In this document: in pieces, positions 1 through 8,245 of the stretch
How positions within the stretch are numbered: the stretch's first letter is position 1
Layout of the letters: each line of letters opens with the position of its first letter
Source: SZUA-545 sp050297855
GTDB taxonomy: Bacteria; Campylobacterota; Campylobacteria; Campylobacterales; SZUA-545
Direction: 5' to 3'
NCBI GenBank assembly: GCA_050297855.1
Contig: JBNKTC010000020.1
Coordinates: 1 to 64,000, forward strand
Length of the DNA stretch: 64,000 bases
Made by a program: the position numbers and the translations under genes
Notes under the pieces: generated by a model
Database searches by the model: none
What the model was told of the DNA's origin: nothing
What the model saw: the letters and a program-made list of their open reading frames with translations, nothing else

Positions 1-134
1 TGTTTGCTTACTTAGTTGTCAAAGAACGTCAAAAAAAACGTTAACCATCTCTCTTATAAAGCCAGTTATGAAGCCATCAACCCGATGCGCTTCCGTCGTT
101 TTGTGAGGGGAATTATAGCAACGTAACCTTAAGT

Positions 135-190
135 TGTCAAGCGATTTTTGACACTTTTGCTGTTTTTTTTGAATTTTTTTTTGGAAAGAT
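135..190 (+). terminator. Candidate terminator of an upstream gene
   Basis: TGTCAA (135-140) and TTGACA (148-153) form a 6-bp stem with a 7-nt loop, followed by T-rich tracts up to about 182. It could end a plus-strand transcript that starts before the window. Nothing else in bases 1-249 looks coding, and no gene was found there. The stem is short and AT-rich, so the call is tentative. Confidence 0.4.
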
Positions 191-214
191 TATAAAAAAT
201 GATATTTCTCAGGC

Positions 215-238
215 GGCGAGGCCTATGATAGCCTCACC
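215..238 (-). terminator. Candidate terminator of the DUF2231-like gene
   Basis: GGCGAGGC (215-222) and GCCTCACC (231-238) pair over 8 positions with one mismatch or G-U pair around an 8-nt loop. Read on the minus strand the hairpin follows the stop of the gene at 250-735 by about a dozen bases, with a T-rich stretch a little further on. Confidence 0.5.
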
Positions 239-249
239 TAATGGCGTTT

Positions 250-735
250 TTACTCTTCTTCGTAAAAATCATCCTCTTCATCGACTGCGGGGAGTTTGAC
301 ATTGGCCGCATATTCATAGACCAGTTCACCGCCGTCTTTTCCCTGTTTGAGAATCGTTGCCGAACCGAACAGCAGCGATGCTGCGATCACCCAAAAAAGA
401 TATTTGTTGGGTTTGAGCTGTGACATCTTAAACATTACAGCGATGGCCACAAAGAAGATCGCCAGCATCGTTCCCAGGTTTTTATGCTCTTTGAGCTCTT
501 CGACTCCCTCATCGGAGTTCATAAAGAGCGCTTCGTAGGCCAGTTTCCCGTCGTGTCCGCCCGTATACCAGGCAAGAACCACGAATATTGCCGAAGCGTA
601 GGCAAAATACTCCGCCATCTTGAAGACACTTCCGTTTTTCGTTTTGAGAAATATCAAGTAGAGAATCGTCGTCACAATCGGCAGGACAACGGCAAAGTGT
701 ACGATAGGTGGGTGAAATAGTGCTACTTCTTCCAT
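250..735 (-). CDS. DUF2231-type small membrane protein
   Basis: This 161-residue protein has four hydrophobic segments (about 8-30, 40-58, 88-106 and 113-130) and an acidic C-terminal tail ending in a run of Asp and Glu. The start LFHPPIVHFAVVLP with an early His is typical of the DUF2231 family, which are small inner-membrane proteins of unknown function, some with heme-like histidine pairs. Here His8 and His13 in the first segment and His60 and His83 between segments are visible. It stands alone and divergent from the next gene, with a TATAAT box 33 bases upstream (768-773). Family assignment is by pattern; no biochemical role can be read. Confidence 0.65.
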   Translation of the reverse strand: MEEVALFHPPIVHFAVVLPIVTTILYLIFLKTKNGSVFKMAEYFAYASAIFVVLAWYTGGHDGKLAYEALFMNSDEGVEELKEHKNLGTMLAIFFVAIAVMFKMSQLKPNKYLFWVIAASLLFGSATILKQGKDGGELVYEYAANVKLPAVDEEDDFYEEE

Positions 736-767
736 TATGTAATCCTTTTAAGTTGGTAGTCCCACCC

Positions 768-773
768 ATTATA
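768..773 (-). promoter_or_regulatory. Sigma-70 -10 box for the DUF2231-like gene
   Basis: The minus strand reads TATAAT here, preceded by AT-rich DNA with spaced T runs rather than a clear -35, as is normal for Campylobacterota housekeeping promoters. The start codon lies about 33 bases downstream, and an AAAGGAT ribosome-binding site precedes it. Confidence 0.6.
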
Positions 774-808
774 GTAAAGCAAAATCAAAAAATCATTAAT
801 ATAAATCT

Positions 809-1264
809 ATGCGATTTATTACCGATACCCACCTGGGTAAACTGGCCAGATACCTGAGACTTCTCGGGTTTGATACCCTCCACTACAGGGAGGGGGATGA
901 TAAAACACTGGAGAAGATTGCACGTGAAGAGGGACGCATTCTGTTGACCCGGGATCGTGCCCTATACGACTGGGCCAAAGCCGAATGCTACTTTCCCATT
1001 AATATAGATACGGAATTACAACTTAAAGAGATATTAGCGCATTTTGATCTCTACAACCAATGTCATCCGTTCAGCCGCTGCATGGTGTGCAACGGAATGG
1101 TTCACGAGGTGGAAGAGCGTTCGAAGATACTGCCGCTGGTACCTCCGAAGGTCCGGGAATACAATACGCGGTTCTGGCAATGCGAAACGTGCAAGAAGAT
1201 CTACTGGCACGGCACGCACTATGAGCGGATGAAGGGGAGAGTGGAAGCTATTTGTGCTGGCTGA
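809..1264 (+). CDS. Mut7-C family RNase domain protein with zinc ribbon
   Basis: The 151-residue product matches the Mut7-C architecture: a PIN-like nuclease fold followed by a small zinc ribbon. The N-terminus RFITDTHLGKLARYLRLLGF, with acidic residues at D6 and later in LLTRDRALYDWAK, corresponds to the nuclease core. CMVCNG and CETCKK give a four-cysteine metal site. The family is proposed to cut RNA, but substrates in bacteria are unknown. The start is set by homology; no Shine-Dalgarno sequence precedes the ATG, so translation may be leaderless or weak. It converges on the PhoH-type gene and overlaps it by 17 bases. Confidence 0.75.
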   Translation: MRFITDTHLGKLARYLRLLGFDTLHYREGDDKTLEKIAREEGRILLTRDRALYDWAKAECYFPINIDTELQLKEILAHFDLYNQCHPFSRCMVCNGMVHEVEERSKILPLVPPKVREYNTRFWQCETCKKIYWHGTHYERMKGRVEAICAG

Positions 1265-2636
1265 AGACCTCTTCGGACCATTCGCAGATGCGCCCGCGGA
1301 TCGATTTAGGCATGATGACAGCACCCATGCGGACCGTCTCATTCGGTTTTTTTGTCTCATTTAGTAGGAAGGTCAACGCATTGTTGAGCTTTGAGAGATA
1401 GATACTGTCGACCTGGTTGATATCCCCGATAACGACGACTTTGGAGCCGTCCGTCACGCGGGTGAGTACCAGCTGCATGGAGGAGAGGGAGAAGTTCTGA
1501 GCCTCATCGATGATAATAATACTGTTGGCCAGGTTGGACCCCCTCAGGTTCCCGATATAGGGGAAGGAGATATTGTAGCGCTTGATAAACTCGTGGACCT
1601 TATGGGTGATCGCGTCGTTATCGATCTCTTTGCGGCTTTTTTTGAGTTCACTGATGGCAAAACTCTCTAACGCATCGTAGACCGGGGTAAAAAATCCCCC
1701 CATCTTGTCATCCATATCCCCTTTTTTAAACCCGATATAGGCATCCTTGTCCACGCTGTCGATGGGATTTCGGATATAGACGATCTTCTGGTAGTCTTTA
1801 CTGGGATCATCGATCAGCTTGATCGCCGAAGCGATGGCTACCGCCGTCTTCCCGCTTCCTGACGGGGAGGAGCTGAGGACGATATCGATCGCGTCATGCC
1901 GGATCAGGTTGGCATAGAAGAGCTGTTCCCGGTTTTTGGGCGGGAGTTTGCAGTCGCGCAGACGGTTCTCATCCAATATCTCCACCTTCTTGTTAATCAC
2001 ATTGGCCAGGATGTGGTGGTCGCTGAACTTCTGTTTGAAGATCAGGTTAATGCAGTGCTCGGGTACTGCAATCCCAAGATCTTTTTCAAGCGTCTTGATA
2101 TCGAGCTGCTTGAGATGCTGCAGATACTCATACTCGATCTCGATCTCCATCGTAAAGTCCAGGTCGAGCAGGTCGCTCTCGACGACCTTCATCGAGTCGG
2201 TCTTGAGACCTTTGGTCATGGCAAAGGTCCGGAAAGCGACATCGTTGGAGACGACGACCAGCTCATCATAATAGCCGTCGGCCCAGAGAGCTGTTTCGAT
2301 AATACGTCGGTCGTTGACGACGCTTTGATAGTTGTTGGCGAAGTTCTCTTTATAGCTGTCCTGGGAGATCAGGTCGATGGTAATCTCCCCGTTGGTCACG
2401 CGGGTGACGGTGTGGTGTTCGAATCGGTCGATGTTGGCGACCTGGCAGTCCTGCAGAAAATTGTTAAAACGGCGGGCCATATAGCCGACGGTCCCGAAAC
2501 TGTTTTTGAGATGGTCCGTCTCATTGAGGACGATATCGGTGATAACGATCAGGTGTTTCCCGTCATCGGAGAGGTTGTTGATATTTTCAATGGAATCGAT
2601 CACAACGGAGGTATCGAGCAGAAAGGCCTTTTTCAC
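1248..2636 (-). CDS. PIN domain-PhoH family ATPase (YlaK type)
   Basis: This 462-residue protein fuses an N-terminal PIN RNase domain (about 1-140; early Asp in LLDTSVVIDSIE and later acidic residues) to a PhoH ATPase domain (about 225-440). The latter has Walker A SPSGSGKT and Walker B IIIIDEAQN. PhoH2-type PIN-PhoH proteins are sequence-specific RNA helicase-ribonucleases in mycobacteria; the role here is inferred to be RNA processing. The ATG overlaps the stop of pepD (ATGA, 4 bases), so the two are translationally coupled in an operon running dusB-pepD-phoH. Length and domain order are normal for this subfamily. Confidence 0.9.
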   Translation of the reverse strand: MKKAFLLDTSVVIDSIENINNLSDDGKHLIVITDIVLNETDHLKNSFGTVGYMARRFNNFLQDCQVANIDRFEHHTVTRVTNGEITIDLISQDSYKENFANNYQSVVNDRRIIETALWADGYYDELVVVSNDVAFRTFAMTKGLKTDSMKVVESDLLDLDFTMEIEIEYEYLQHLKQLDIKTLEKDLGIAVPEHCINLIFKQKFSDHHILANVINKKVEILDENRLRDCKLPPKNREQLFYANLIRHDAIDIVLSSSPSGSGKTAVAIASAIKLIDDPSKDYQKIVYIRNPIDSVDKDAYIGFKKGDMDDKMGGFFTPVYDALESFAISELKKSRKEIDNDAITHKVHEFIKRYNISFPYIGNLRGSNLANSIIIIDEAQNFSLSSMQLVLTRVTDGSKVVVIGDINQVDSIYLSKLNNALTFLLNETKKPNETVRMGAVIMPKSIRGRICEWSEEVFSQHK

Positions 2637-3883
2637 GATACGATCCTTTTAACGATCTCATACACCCTGCCGACAGAGTCGACCTCGGTATGTTCCCGGT
2701 CGGTATGGGGAGAGAAGATATTGGGACCGATGGAGGTGGCATCGATCTCGCCTACTTTCTCCTTGATCACGGCACACTCCAGGCCCGCGTGGATCACGCC
2801 GATCTCGCAGCTGCCATTCGTCTCCTTATATATCTTGAGAACCCGCTTGGCAAAGTCGGTAAGTTCCGGTTTCCATGCCGGATAACCGTCATTCACCTCG
2901 ACTTGATACCCTTTAAAGAACTCCCGGGTCTCCAGCTCCAGTTTTTTAAGGGAGCGGTTGTCCATACTCCGGGCGGAAAGTTCGATGAGGGCCGTATCAT
3001 TTTCTATGGAGACCATAGCCAGGTTGATACTATCGTGGGGGATACCGTACTCCCGGTTCCAACTCCGTACACCGGTAGGAAAAGCGGCCAACAGACGGAT
3101 CAGCTCGCTGCAGTCGTAGAGTGCCGGAGCCTCCGAGAGGGACTCCAGGAGCATATCGGGTGTCGCTGACGGTAACTCACCGGAAGCAACCACTGCCCTG
3201 GCATTGACGGGAATGGAGTTATGCCGCTCCCCTCCTTCGATATGGAGGACCTCAATTTCATTCTCCAGGGAAAAAAAAGCCACCTCTTTCAGAGCATTGG
3301 GAATGTTTCTGTCGATCTCGACACCGGAGTGGCCACCGGGGAAACCCTTGGTGATGATCGCCTGGAGCGGCATGCCGGTCGTCACTTTTTTCAGAGGAAT
3401 CCGGACTTTAAAATCAAAGCCGCCGGCGCAGCCGATGTAGACTTTCCCCTCCTCTTCGCTATCAAGGTTCAGCAGGTAAGGACTCTGGATCTCCAGGTCG
3501 AGGTTTTTGGCCCCGACCAGTCCGATCTCTTCGTCGTTGGTAAAGAGGCACTCGATGTCATATTGTGCTTCGATAAGGGCAAGCATCATCGCCACCCCGA
3601 TACCGTTGTCCGCTCCAAGCGTTGATCCGTCGGCCTTGAGAATATTTCCCTCCTTAACAACACGAAGCTTTTCATAATCGCCGATACAGACCATATCGTA
3701 GTGGGACTGGAGACAGATTTTTGGGGAAGATTTGCGTGCGACGATATTACCGGCCGCATCGGTAGCGGTGCTGAAACCCTGCTCCCGGCAGAAGGTCTCG
3801 ATGTAGTGTCTGAGTTGTTCAGTCTTGCCGCTGCAGTGTGGGATCGCTGTCAGCGCCTCGAATATCTCCAAAACCCGTTTCAT
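2633..3883 (-). CDS. pepD: Aminoacyl-histidine dipeptidase (Xaa-His dipeptidase)
   Basis: A 416-residue M20-family di-zinc aminopeptidase that would hydrolyse dipeptides such as carnosine-type Xaa-His in the cytosol. Metal-ligand motifs are in place: SHYDMV (His), DGSTLGADNG (bridging Asp), TNDEEIGLVGA (catalytic Glu pair) and a C-terminal SPHTDREH. A lid/dimerisation insert lies between. PepD of enteric bacteria is near 485 residues; the Campylobacterota form is shorter. It lies 10 bases downstream of dusB and overlaps the PIN-PhoH gene by four bases, indicating one transcript. Confidence 0.9.
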   Translation of the reverse strand: MKRVLEIFEALTAIPHCSGKTEQLRHYIETFCREQGFSTATDAAGNIVARKSSPKICLQSHYDMVCIGDYEKLRVVKEGNILKADGSTLGADNGIGVAMMLALIEAQYDIECLFTNDEEIGLVGAKNLDLEIQSPYLLNLDSEEEGKVYIGCAGGFDFKVRIPLKKVTTGMPLQAIITKGFPGGHSGVEIDRNIPNALKEVAFFSLENEIEVLHIEGGERHNSIPVNARAVVASGELPSATPDMLLESLSEAPALYDCSELIRLLAAFPTGVRSWNREYGIPHDSINLAMVSIENDTALIELSARSMDNRSLKKLELETREFFKGYQVEVNDGYPAWKPELTDFAKRVLKIYKETNGSCEIGVIHAGLECAVIKEKVGEIDATSIGPNIFSPHTDREHTEVDSVGRVYEIVKRIVS

Positions 3884-3893
3884 AGTGCTCCTT

Positions 3894-4823
3894 TTATTCG
3901 AAAAACTCCTCGATCAGCTTTCGCGCCTCGTTGACGTCTTCGATCCGGTTGATCGTATCCCGAAATGTCGATGCCTCATCATACCCTTTGGAGTAGTTGT
4001 GCAGATGTTTTCTAAAAAGAACCGTCCCGTATTCGCCGTGAAACTCGACCATATTGTCGAAGTGCTCCAGGATCACATCACGTTTTTCGGAACGGGAGAG
4101 AAAAGACTTGCCCTCTTTGAGCTGCCGAAAGATCCAGGGGTTGCCCATTGCCCCCCGTCCGATCATCACACCGTCTGCCCTGGTATGCTCCATCACCTCG
4201 TGGGCCTTCTCAAAACTCGTAATATCCCCATTGGCGATCACCGGGATCTTCACGCTCGCCTTCACTTCGGCGATCTGGTCGTAATCGACGGGAGCTTTGT
4301 ATGCCCCCACCTTCGTACGGCCGTGAACCACCAGGAAGTCAGCCCCAGCGGCTTCAACAGCTTTGGCAATTTCCGGTCCGATCTTCTGATCAAACCCCAG
4401 ACGGATCTTGACACTGGTCATCTTTTTGTTGGAGGTCTGTTTGATCGTTTCGACGATGGACTGCAGGAGTACCAGGTCTTTGAGTAAAGAAGAGCCGCTT
4501 CCGTGACCGACGATCTTGGGCGCCGGACAGCCGGCGTTGAGGTCGATGATATCGATCCCCTCCTCTTCGTTCAGGATCTCCACCGCTTTTTTGATCACCT
4601 CGGCACTGGATCCGGCCAGCTGGACGGAATAGGGAGTCTCAAGCTCGCTCTTTTCAAGCATCTTTTTGGTCCGTCTGGCATTGTAGACAAGGGCATTGGA
4701 ACTGATCATTTCACTAACGGTAAGGTCGGCACCGAATTTTTTGACGGTCTGTCTGAAGGGGAGATCGGTCCAGCCCGCAAGAGGTGCGAGGGCATAGACC
4801 TTTTTGGAGAAATCGAGAAGCAT
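3894..4823 (-). CDS. dusB: tRNA-dihydrouridine synthase (DusB type)
   Basis: A 309-residue flavoenzyme that reduces uridines in the D-loop of tRNA with NADPH. The TIM-barrel FMN-binding N-terminal domain starts with ALAPLAGWTDLPFR, carries the family signature DLNAGCPAPKIVGHGSGS with the catalytic Cys, and has the phosphate-binding motifs VIANGDI and GVMIGRGAMGNPW. A short helical tRNA-binding domain forms the last 65 residues. Its start codon overlaps the stop of the upstream membrane protein gene by one base (TGATG). DusB versus another Dus paralogue cannot be fully settled by eye. Confidence 0.9.
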   Translation of the reverse strand: MLLDFSKKVYALAPLAGWTDLPFRQTVKKFGADLTVSEMISSNALVYNARRTKKMLEKSELETPYSVQLAGSSAEVIKKAVEILNEEEGIDIIDLNAGCPAPKIVGHGSGSSLLKDLVLLQSIVETIKQTSNKKMTSVKIRLGFDQKIGPEIAKAVEAAGADFLVVHGRTKVGAYKAPVDYDQIAEVKASVKIPVIANGDITSFEKAHEVMEHTRADGVMIGRGAMGNPWIFRQLKEGKSFLSRSEKRDVILEHFDNMVEFHGEYGTVLFRKHLHNYSKGYDEASTFRDTINRIEDVNEARKLIEEFFE

Positions 4824-5821
4824 CAGATGAATTCGCTCAGCGTGACTTTCGCACCGTTTTCCTTGAGGATCATATAGTGTCTAAATCGTATCAGCTCCTC
4901 ATCATCGAACTGTTCGAGGTACTCTTTGGCAACATTGTTCTTTTCCAGCTCCAGGTTGACGTAAAGATAGGCGGATGCCGCCTCTTCGATCTCAAGCTGG
5001 AGGTGGTAGCATACTTCCAGCAGCTCATCGGGAGCCAGGTTTTTCTGGAAAAGACGGGCCAACTTGATATAATCTTCGGCATTAAAGGCTACCGCCTTGC
5101 ACAGCTCCACGATCTCCTCTTTTGTAAACTCCAGGGGGTTTTTTTCCGCCTTATAACGGCCAAGCATGCCAAAGACAACTGCTTTGGTCTTGTCCAGGCT
5201 GATCCGTTCGATCTTCTTCTTATCGGCTGTCTTGGCATAGACTTCAAAGGCCTTGACACACAGTGGAGTCGATTCACTGCAGTTACCCAGGATCTTATCC
5301 GCGAAGGCGGGGTCAAAATCGAGACGGTTCTCCTGGTTTTTCATATTCACTTCGTTGTCAAACGGTAATTTAAAACGACTCAGGTCCACATACTCTCCGG
5401 CATCGATCCTATTTAGCAGGGAGATGATCTCGTTAAGCTCTTCATCTTTGAAAAAGAACTTGTCGTTCAGTTTGACTTTCCCGTTAGCCAGCAGCTCTGC
5501 GACCAGGGCCAAACGTCCATCCTTTACCGGTTCAAGGGTAGAAAGCTTCAACAGTGCATTCTTAACCATCACGCGTGTCTTGTTCAGGTCCTTCTCAAGA
5601 CGGGAACGGTTCATGGATCCGAGCATGGCATAAAATCCGAAATGCAACAGCGATGCAAGCAGCAAAAATACGGCCGGGACCACTACCCAGACAGCAACCG
5701 GGAACGTCTCTTTAAAACCGAAAAGATCCACAGTGTAGAGCGTGTCGACGTTAAGATGCGTATAGGCAACCACCAGAACAATAAAAATAACCGATAAAAG
5801 TGTGTAACGTTTAAAGCGCAT
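4823..5821 (-). CDS. Conserved hypothetical protein with two N-terminal membrane helices
   Basis: This 332-residue protein has two hydrophobic helices (about 6-23 and 43-70) and then a long, charged, mostly helical cytoplasmic region with no recognisable catalytic motif. Its position directly upstream of dusB (1-base overlap) and downstream of dksA suggests one operon dksA-this-dusB-pepD-PIN/PhoH, all genes linked to RNA or the stringent response. I do not recognise a family. Function unknown; a membrane-anchored adaptor is possible. Confidence 0.8.
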   Translation of the reverse strand: MRFKRYTLLSVIFIVLVVAYTHLNVDTLYTVDLFGFKETFPVAVWVVVPAVFLLLASLLHFGFYAMLGSMNRSRLEKDLNKTRVMVKNALLKLSTLEPVKDGRLALVAELLANGKVKLNDKFFFKDEELNEIISLLNRIDAGEYVDLSRFKLPFDNEVNMKNQENRLDFDPAFADKILGNCSESTPLCVKAFEVYAKTADKKKIERISLDKTKAVVFGMLGRYKAEKNPLEFTKEEIVELCKAVAFNAEDYIKLARLFQKNLAPDELLEVCYHLQLEIEEAASAYLYVNLELEKNNVAKEYLEQFDDEELIRFRHYMILKENGAKVTLSEFI

Positions 5822-5836
5822 GCATATTACCTTTGA

Positions 5837-6196
5837 TTAGTTGCTTGTCCCGCTTTTTTCGACGATTTCCCGACATACGATGCAGTATTTTGCGTGGGGC
5901 TTGACTTTCAGGCGGTCTTTGCCGATCTGCTCTTCGCACATCTCACAGGTACCGTAGCTGCCGTCTTTGATCTTTGCAAGGGCATACTCGATCTCACCCA
6001 GCTCTTTGGACTGTTGTGTCGTGATCACCTGGTCGATCATACTCTCGCTGCTGGCACTGGCGAAATCGCCCTCATCGTTCAGTTCGGCGTGGTTCAGCTG
6101 ATCCAGCTCGTCATGCGCGTCATGAATGTTTTTCAGGATCTGCGCCCGTCTTTCAAAAAGCATCTTCTCAAACTGATTGAATTCTCGTTTTCTCAT
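5837..6196 (-). CDS. dksA: DksA/TraR-type zinc finger transcription factor
   Basis: A 119-residue RNA polymerase secondary-channel factor that acts with ppGpp. The N-terminal two-thirds forms the coiled coil (with LNDEGDFASASSE giving the acidic tip region), and the C-terminal four-cysteine zinc finger CEMCEE...CIVCRE is intact. Length fits the short Campylobacterota DksA (E. coli is 151). It is followed by the membrane protein gene 16 bases downstream and preceded by rlmH 9 bases upstream, so it belongs to the same minus-strand run. Confidence 0.9.
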   Translation of the reverse strand: MRKREFNQFEKMLFERRAQILKNIHDAHDELDQLNHAELNDEGDFASASSESMIDQVITTQQSKELGEIEYALAKIKDGSYGTCEMCEEQIGKDRLKVKPHAKYCIVCREIVEKSGTSN

Positions 6197-6204
6197 TGTA
6201 TCCT

Positions 6205-6660
6205 CTATTTATGATATGGATGGTTATTTATTATCGTCAATCCCCGATATATCTGTTCCAAAAGCACACTCCGTGCCAGTTTGTGACTCATGGTCAGGCG
6301 GCTGAGGCTGATCACCTTGTCAGCTTTCCGCCTGATCGTATCGTCAAAACCATAAGCACCGCCGATGAAGAAAGCGACATGGTCCTCTTCAAAAATGCGG
6401 CTGAATTGTTCGCTTGTCATCTCTTTGCCTGCCGGATCGAGAACGACCGTATACCCTTTCATCAAGGGGAGGAGCGCTTCCGTATAAGAAGCTTTTGCAA
6501 CATCGCCCCCCTCTCTCTGAGCCTTGTCGATCTGTTTGTTAAAGATGAACTCATCCTTAACATCCGCAAAGCGGGAGATCAATTTCACGTAATTACTGTT
6601 TATCTCGTCAAATTCATCTTTTCCTTTTTTTAGGATTGAGTAGACTGCGACTTTCTGCAC
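6205..6660 (-). CDS. rlmH: 23S rRNA (pseudouridine-1915-N3)-methyltransferase
   Basis: A 151-residue SPOUT-class methyltransferase that uses SAM to methylate pseudouridine 1915 in helix 69 of the assembled 70S ribosome. The deep-knot motifs are visible: VVLDPAGKEMTSEQF, FFIGGAYGFD, and the C-terminal LSRLTMSHKLARSVLLEQIYRGLTI region (quoted in parts) ending HPYHK. The start codon is GTG. The gene sits 5 bases after accD and 9 bases before dksA. Length is normal (E. coli 155). Confidence 0.93.
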   Translation of the reverse strand: MQKVAVYSILKKGKDEFDEINSNYVKLISRFADVKDEFIFNKQIDKAQREGGDVAKASYTEALLPLMKGYTVVLDPAGKEMTSEQFSRIFEEDHVAFFIGGAYGFDDTIRRKADKVISLSRLTMSHKLARSVLLEQIYRGLTIINNHPYHK

Positions 6661-6665
6661 GACGC

Positions 6666-7505
6666 CTATTTTGTCATGATCTTTAAAAGATTGCTGACCG
6701 TCGGCTTGAGCGTCATACGGTGTTCTACCATATCGATCAGTCCGTGTTCGACCAGGAACTCCGCACTCTGGAACCCTTCGGGAAGCTCTGCCCCGATAGT
6801 CTGCTTGATGACCCGAGCACCGGCAAACCCGATCATGGTCCCCGGTTCGGCGATAATAATATCCCCCAGCATCGCAAAGGAGGCGCTCACACCACCGAAC
6901 GTCGGGTCGGTCAGGATAGAGATATAAGGCAGCTTCGCTTTGCCCAGTGCCTTAAGAGCAGCAGATGTCTTGGCCATCTGCATCAGAGAGAAGGTACTCT
7001 CCTGCATTCTCGCCCCGCCGCTGGCACTGACAATCACGAGACCGACACGTCGTTCCATCGCACGCTTGGCGGCTCGTACGATCTTTTCGCCTTCGACCGA
7101 TCCCAGACTGCCGCCCATAAAACCGAAATCAAATACGACCAGTTCCGCATCCACGCCGCCGATCTGGCAGCTTCCGCTGATGACGGCTGAGTGACGGCCC
7201 GTCTTCTGGACCGATTCTTCGACCCGCTGCTTGTAACTTTTTTTATCGACGAATGCCAGGGGATCGACCGGTTTAAGACCCGTATCATGTTCGACAAAGG
7301 TCCCTTCGTCACTCAGCATCTCGATACGCTGAACGGCGCTGATCCGCATATGATTGTCACATTTTGGACAGACGAACTCTTTTTCTGCGATCTCTTTATA
7401 GTACATGATCGCCTGGCATTTTTTACATTTTATCCAGTGTTTGGGCGCATCCTTGGGACTTGGCCGCTCTCTTTTAATCTTCTGTAAGAGATCACCAAAA
7501 ATCAT
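6666..7505 (-). CDS. accD: Acetyl-CoA carboxylase carboxyltransferase subunit beta
   Basis: A 279-residue subunit of the AccA-AccD transferase that moves carboxyl from biotin to acetyl-CoA, the first step of fatty acid synthesis. It has the N-terminal four-cysteine zinc ribbon (CKKC and CPKC, about residues 27-49) and the crotonase-fold core with SGGARMQE and GFAGARVI, which help form the acetyl-CoA and carboxybiotin oxyanion sites. It overlaps the upstream phosphatase gene by four bases. birA, which biotinylates its partner AccB, is in this window at 34433-35065. Confidence 0.95.
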   Translation of the reverse strand: MIFGDLLQKIKRERPSPKDAPKHWIKCKKCQAIMYYKEIAEKEFVCPKCDNHMRISAVQRIEMLSDEGTFVEHDTGLKPVDPLAFVDKKSYKQRVEESVQKTGRHSAVISGSCQIGGVDAELVVFDFGFMGGSLGSVEGEKIVRAAKRAMERRVGLVIVSASGGARMQESTFSLMQMAKTSAALKALGKAKLPYISILTDPTFGGVSASFAMLGDIIIAEPGTMIGFAGARVIKQTIGAELPEGFQSAEFLVEHGLIDMVEHRMTLKPTVSNLLKIMTK

Positions 7506-8245
7506 ATGTCACATCCATTTGAAAAAATTAAATTTTTGATTGTGTCAAAAATCATTTTATCCCGGCTAACCAGGATAAAATCATCTCTGACCAATACATT
7601 CAGATCATCACACAGATGCAACCCCGCATCGATATCGTATATGCGATGCTTACCCGAGAAAATGACGAAGTTGACCACCCTGGCATAGGCCAAGCTGAGG
7701 GCAACCGCCCCGGGACTTCGAAACTTCATCCGCTTTTGATGAAGCTTGGCGACCAGATCGGGATCGGAATAAGCCTTCTCCACGATCCCGATCTTGGGCC
7801 GATCGCAGTGTCCGTACGCTTCCCGCTCCATCGTCAGAAGCGAACTTTTGTAACGGACCCCGTCGTCATTGACAAAAAACTCCCCGCTGGCAAGATTGGT
7901 GACGATCGACTTGACCGTCTTTCCCTTGACTTTCAGCGCGACCGCACTCCCGTAATAGGGAAAGCAGGAGGCAATATTGGAGCTCCCGTCGATGGGGTCG
8001 ATGACGATCTCATTCTCCCCCTCCCCGATTATCCCGGATTCTTCGGAGTTGATTTTACCAAAATTAGATAAATACTTTACAAAAATCGATTCAGCTTTGA
8101 TATCAACCGCCAGGCTCCTGTCACCACCCGCCCCAATTTCCTGCTCGTCAGGAGAGACATAGCAAAAAAGAGAGTTGCTCGGTTCACGCCCCAAAAGCTC
8201 GTAGATCTCCCGGTTTGCGTTGACAGCAGCCTGAATAAAGTCCAT
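7502..8245 (-). CDS. Inositol monophosphatase / FBPase-superfamily phosphatase
   Basis: A 247-residue Mg-dependent phosphatase of the IMPase/FBPase fold. The metal-binding motif DPIDGSSNI is present (about 83-91), and EES in the preceding loop plus YDIDAGLHL near the C-terminus complete the site. The substrate could be inositol phosphate, fructose-1,6-bisphosphate or PAP; DPIDGSSN is midway between IMPase (DPIDGT) and class I FBPase (DPLDGSSN), so I leave the substrate open. It overlaps accD by 4 bases and gltD by 1 base, and is therefore co-transcribed with both. Confidence 0.85.
   Translation of the reverse strand: MDFIQAAVNANREIYELLGREPSNSLFCYVSPDEQEIGAGGDRSLAVDIKAESIFVKYLSNFGKINSEESGIIGEGENEIVIDPIDGSSNIASCFPYYGSAVALKVKGKTVKSIVTNLASGEFFVNDDGVRYKSSLLTMEREAYGHCDRPKIGIVEKAYSDPDLVAKLHQKRMKFRSPGAVALSLAYARVVNFVIFSGKHRIYDIDAGLHLCDDLNVLVRDDFILVSRDKMIFDTIKNLIFSNGCDI

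Noticed and set aside
1..134. Possible rRNA-operon flank at the window start
   Set aside because: The TTGTCAAAGAAC-like opening recalls DNA beside rRNA operons, but no 5S, 23S or tRNA sequence is present in the window.
1896..2885. 329-codon plus-strand frame across two genes
   Set aside because: Antisense to the PIN-PhoH gene and pepD; no start context.
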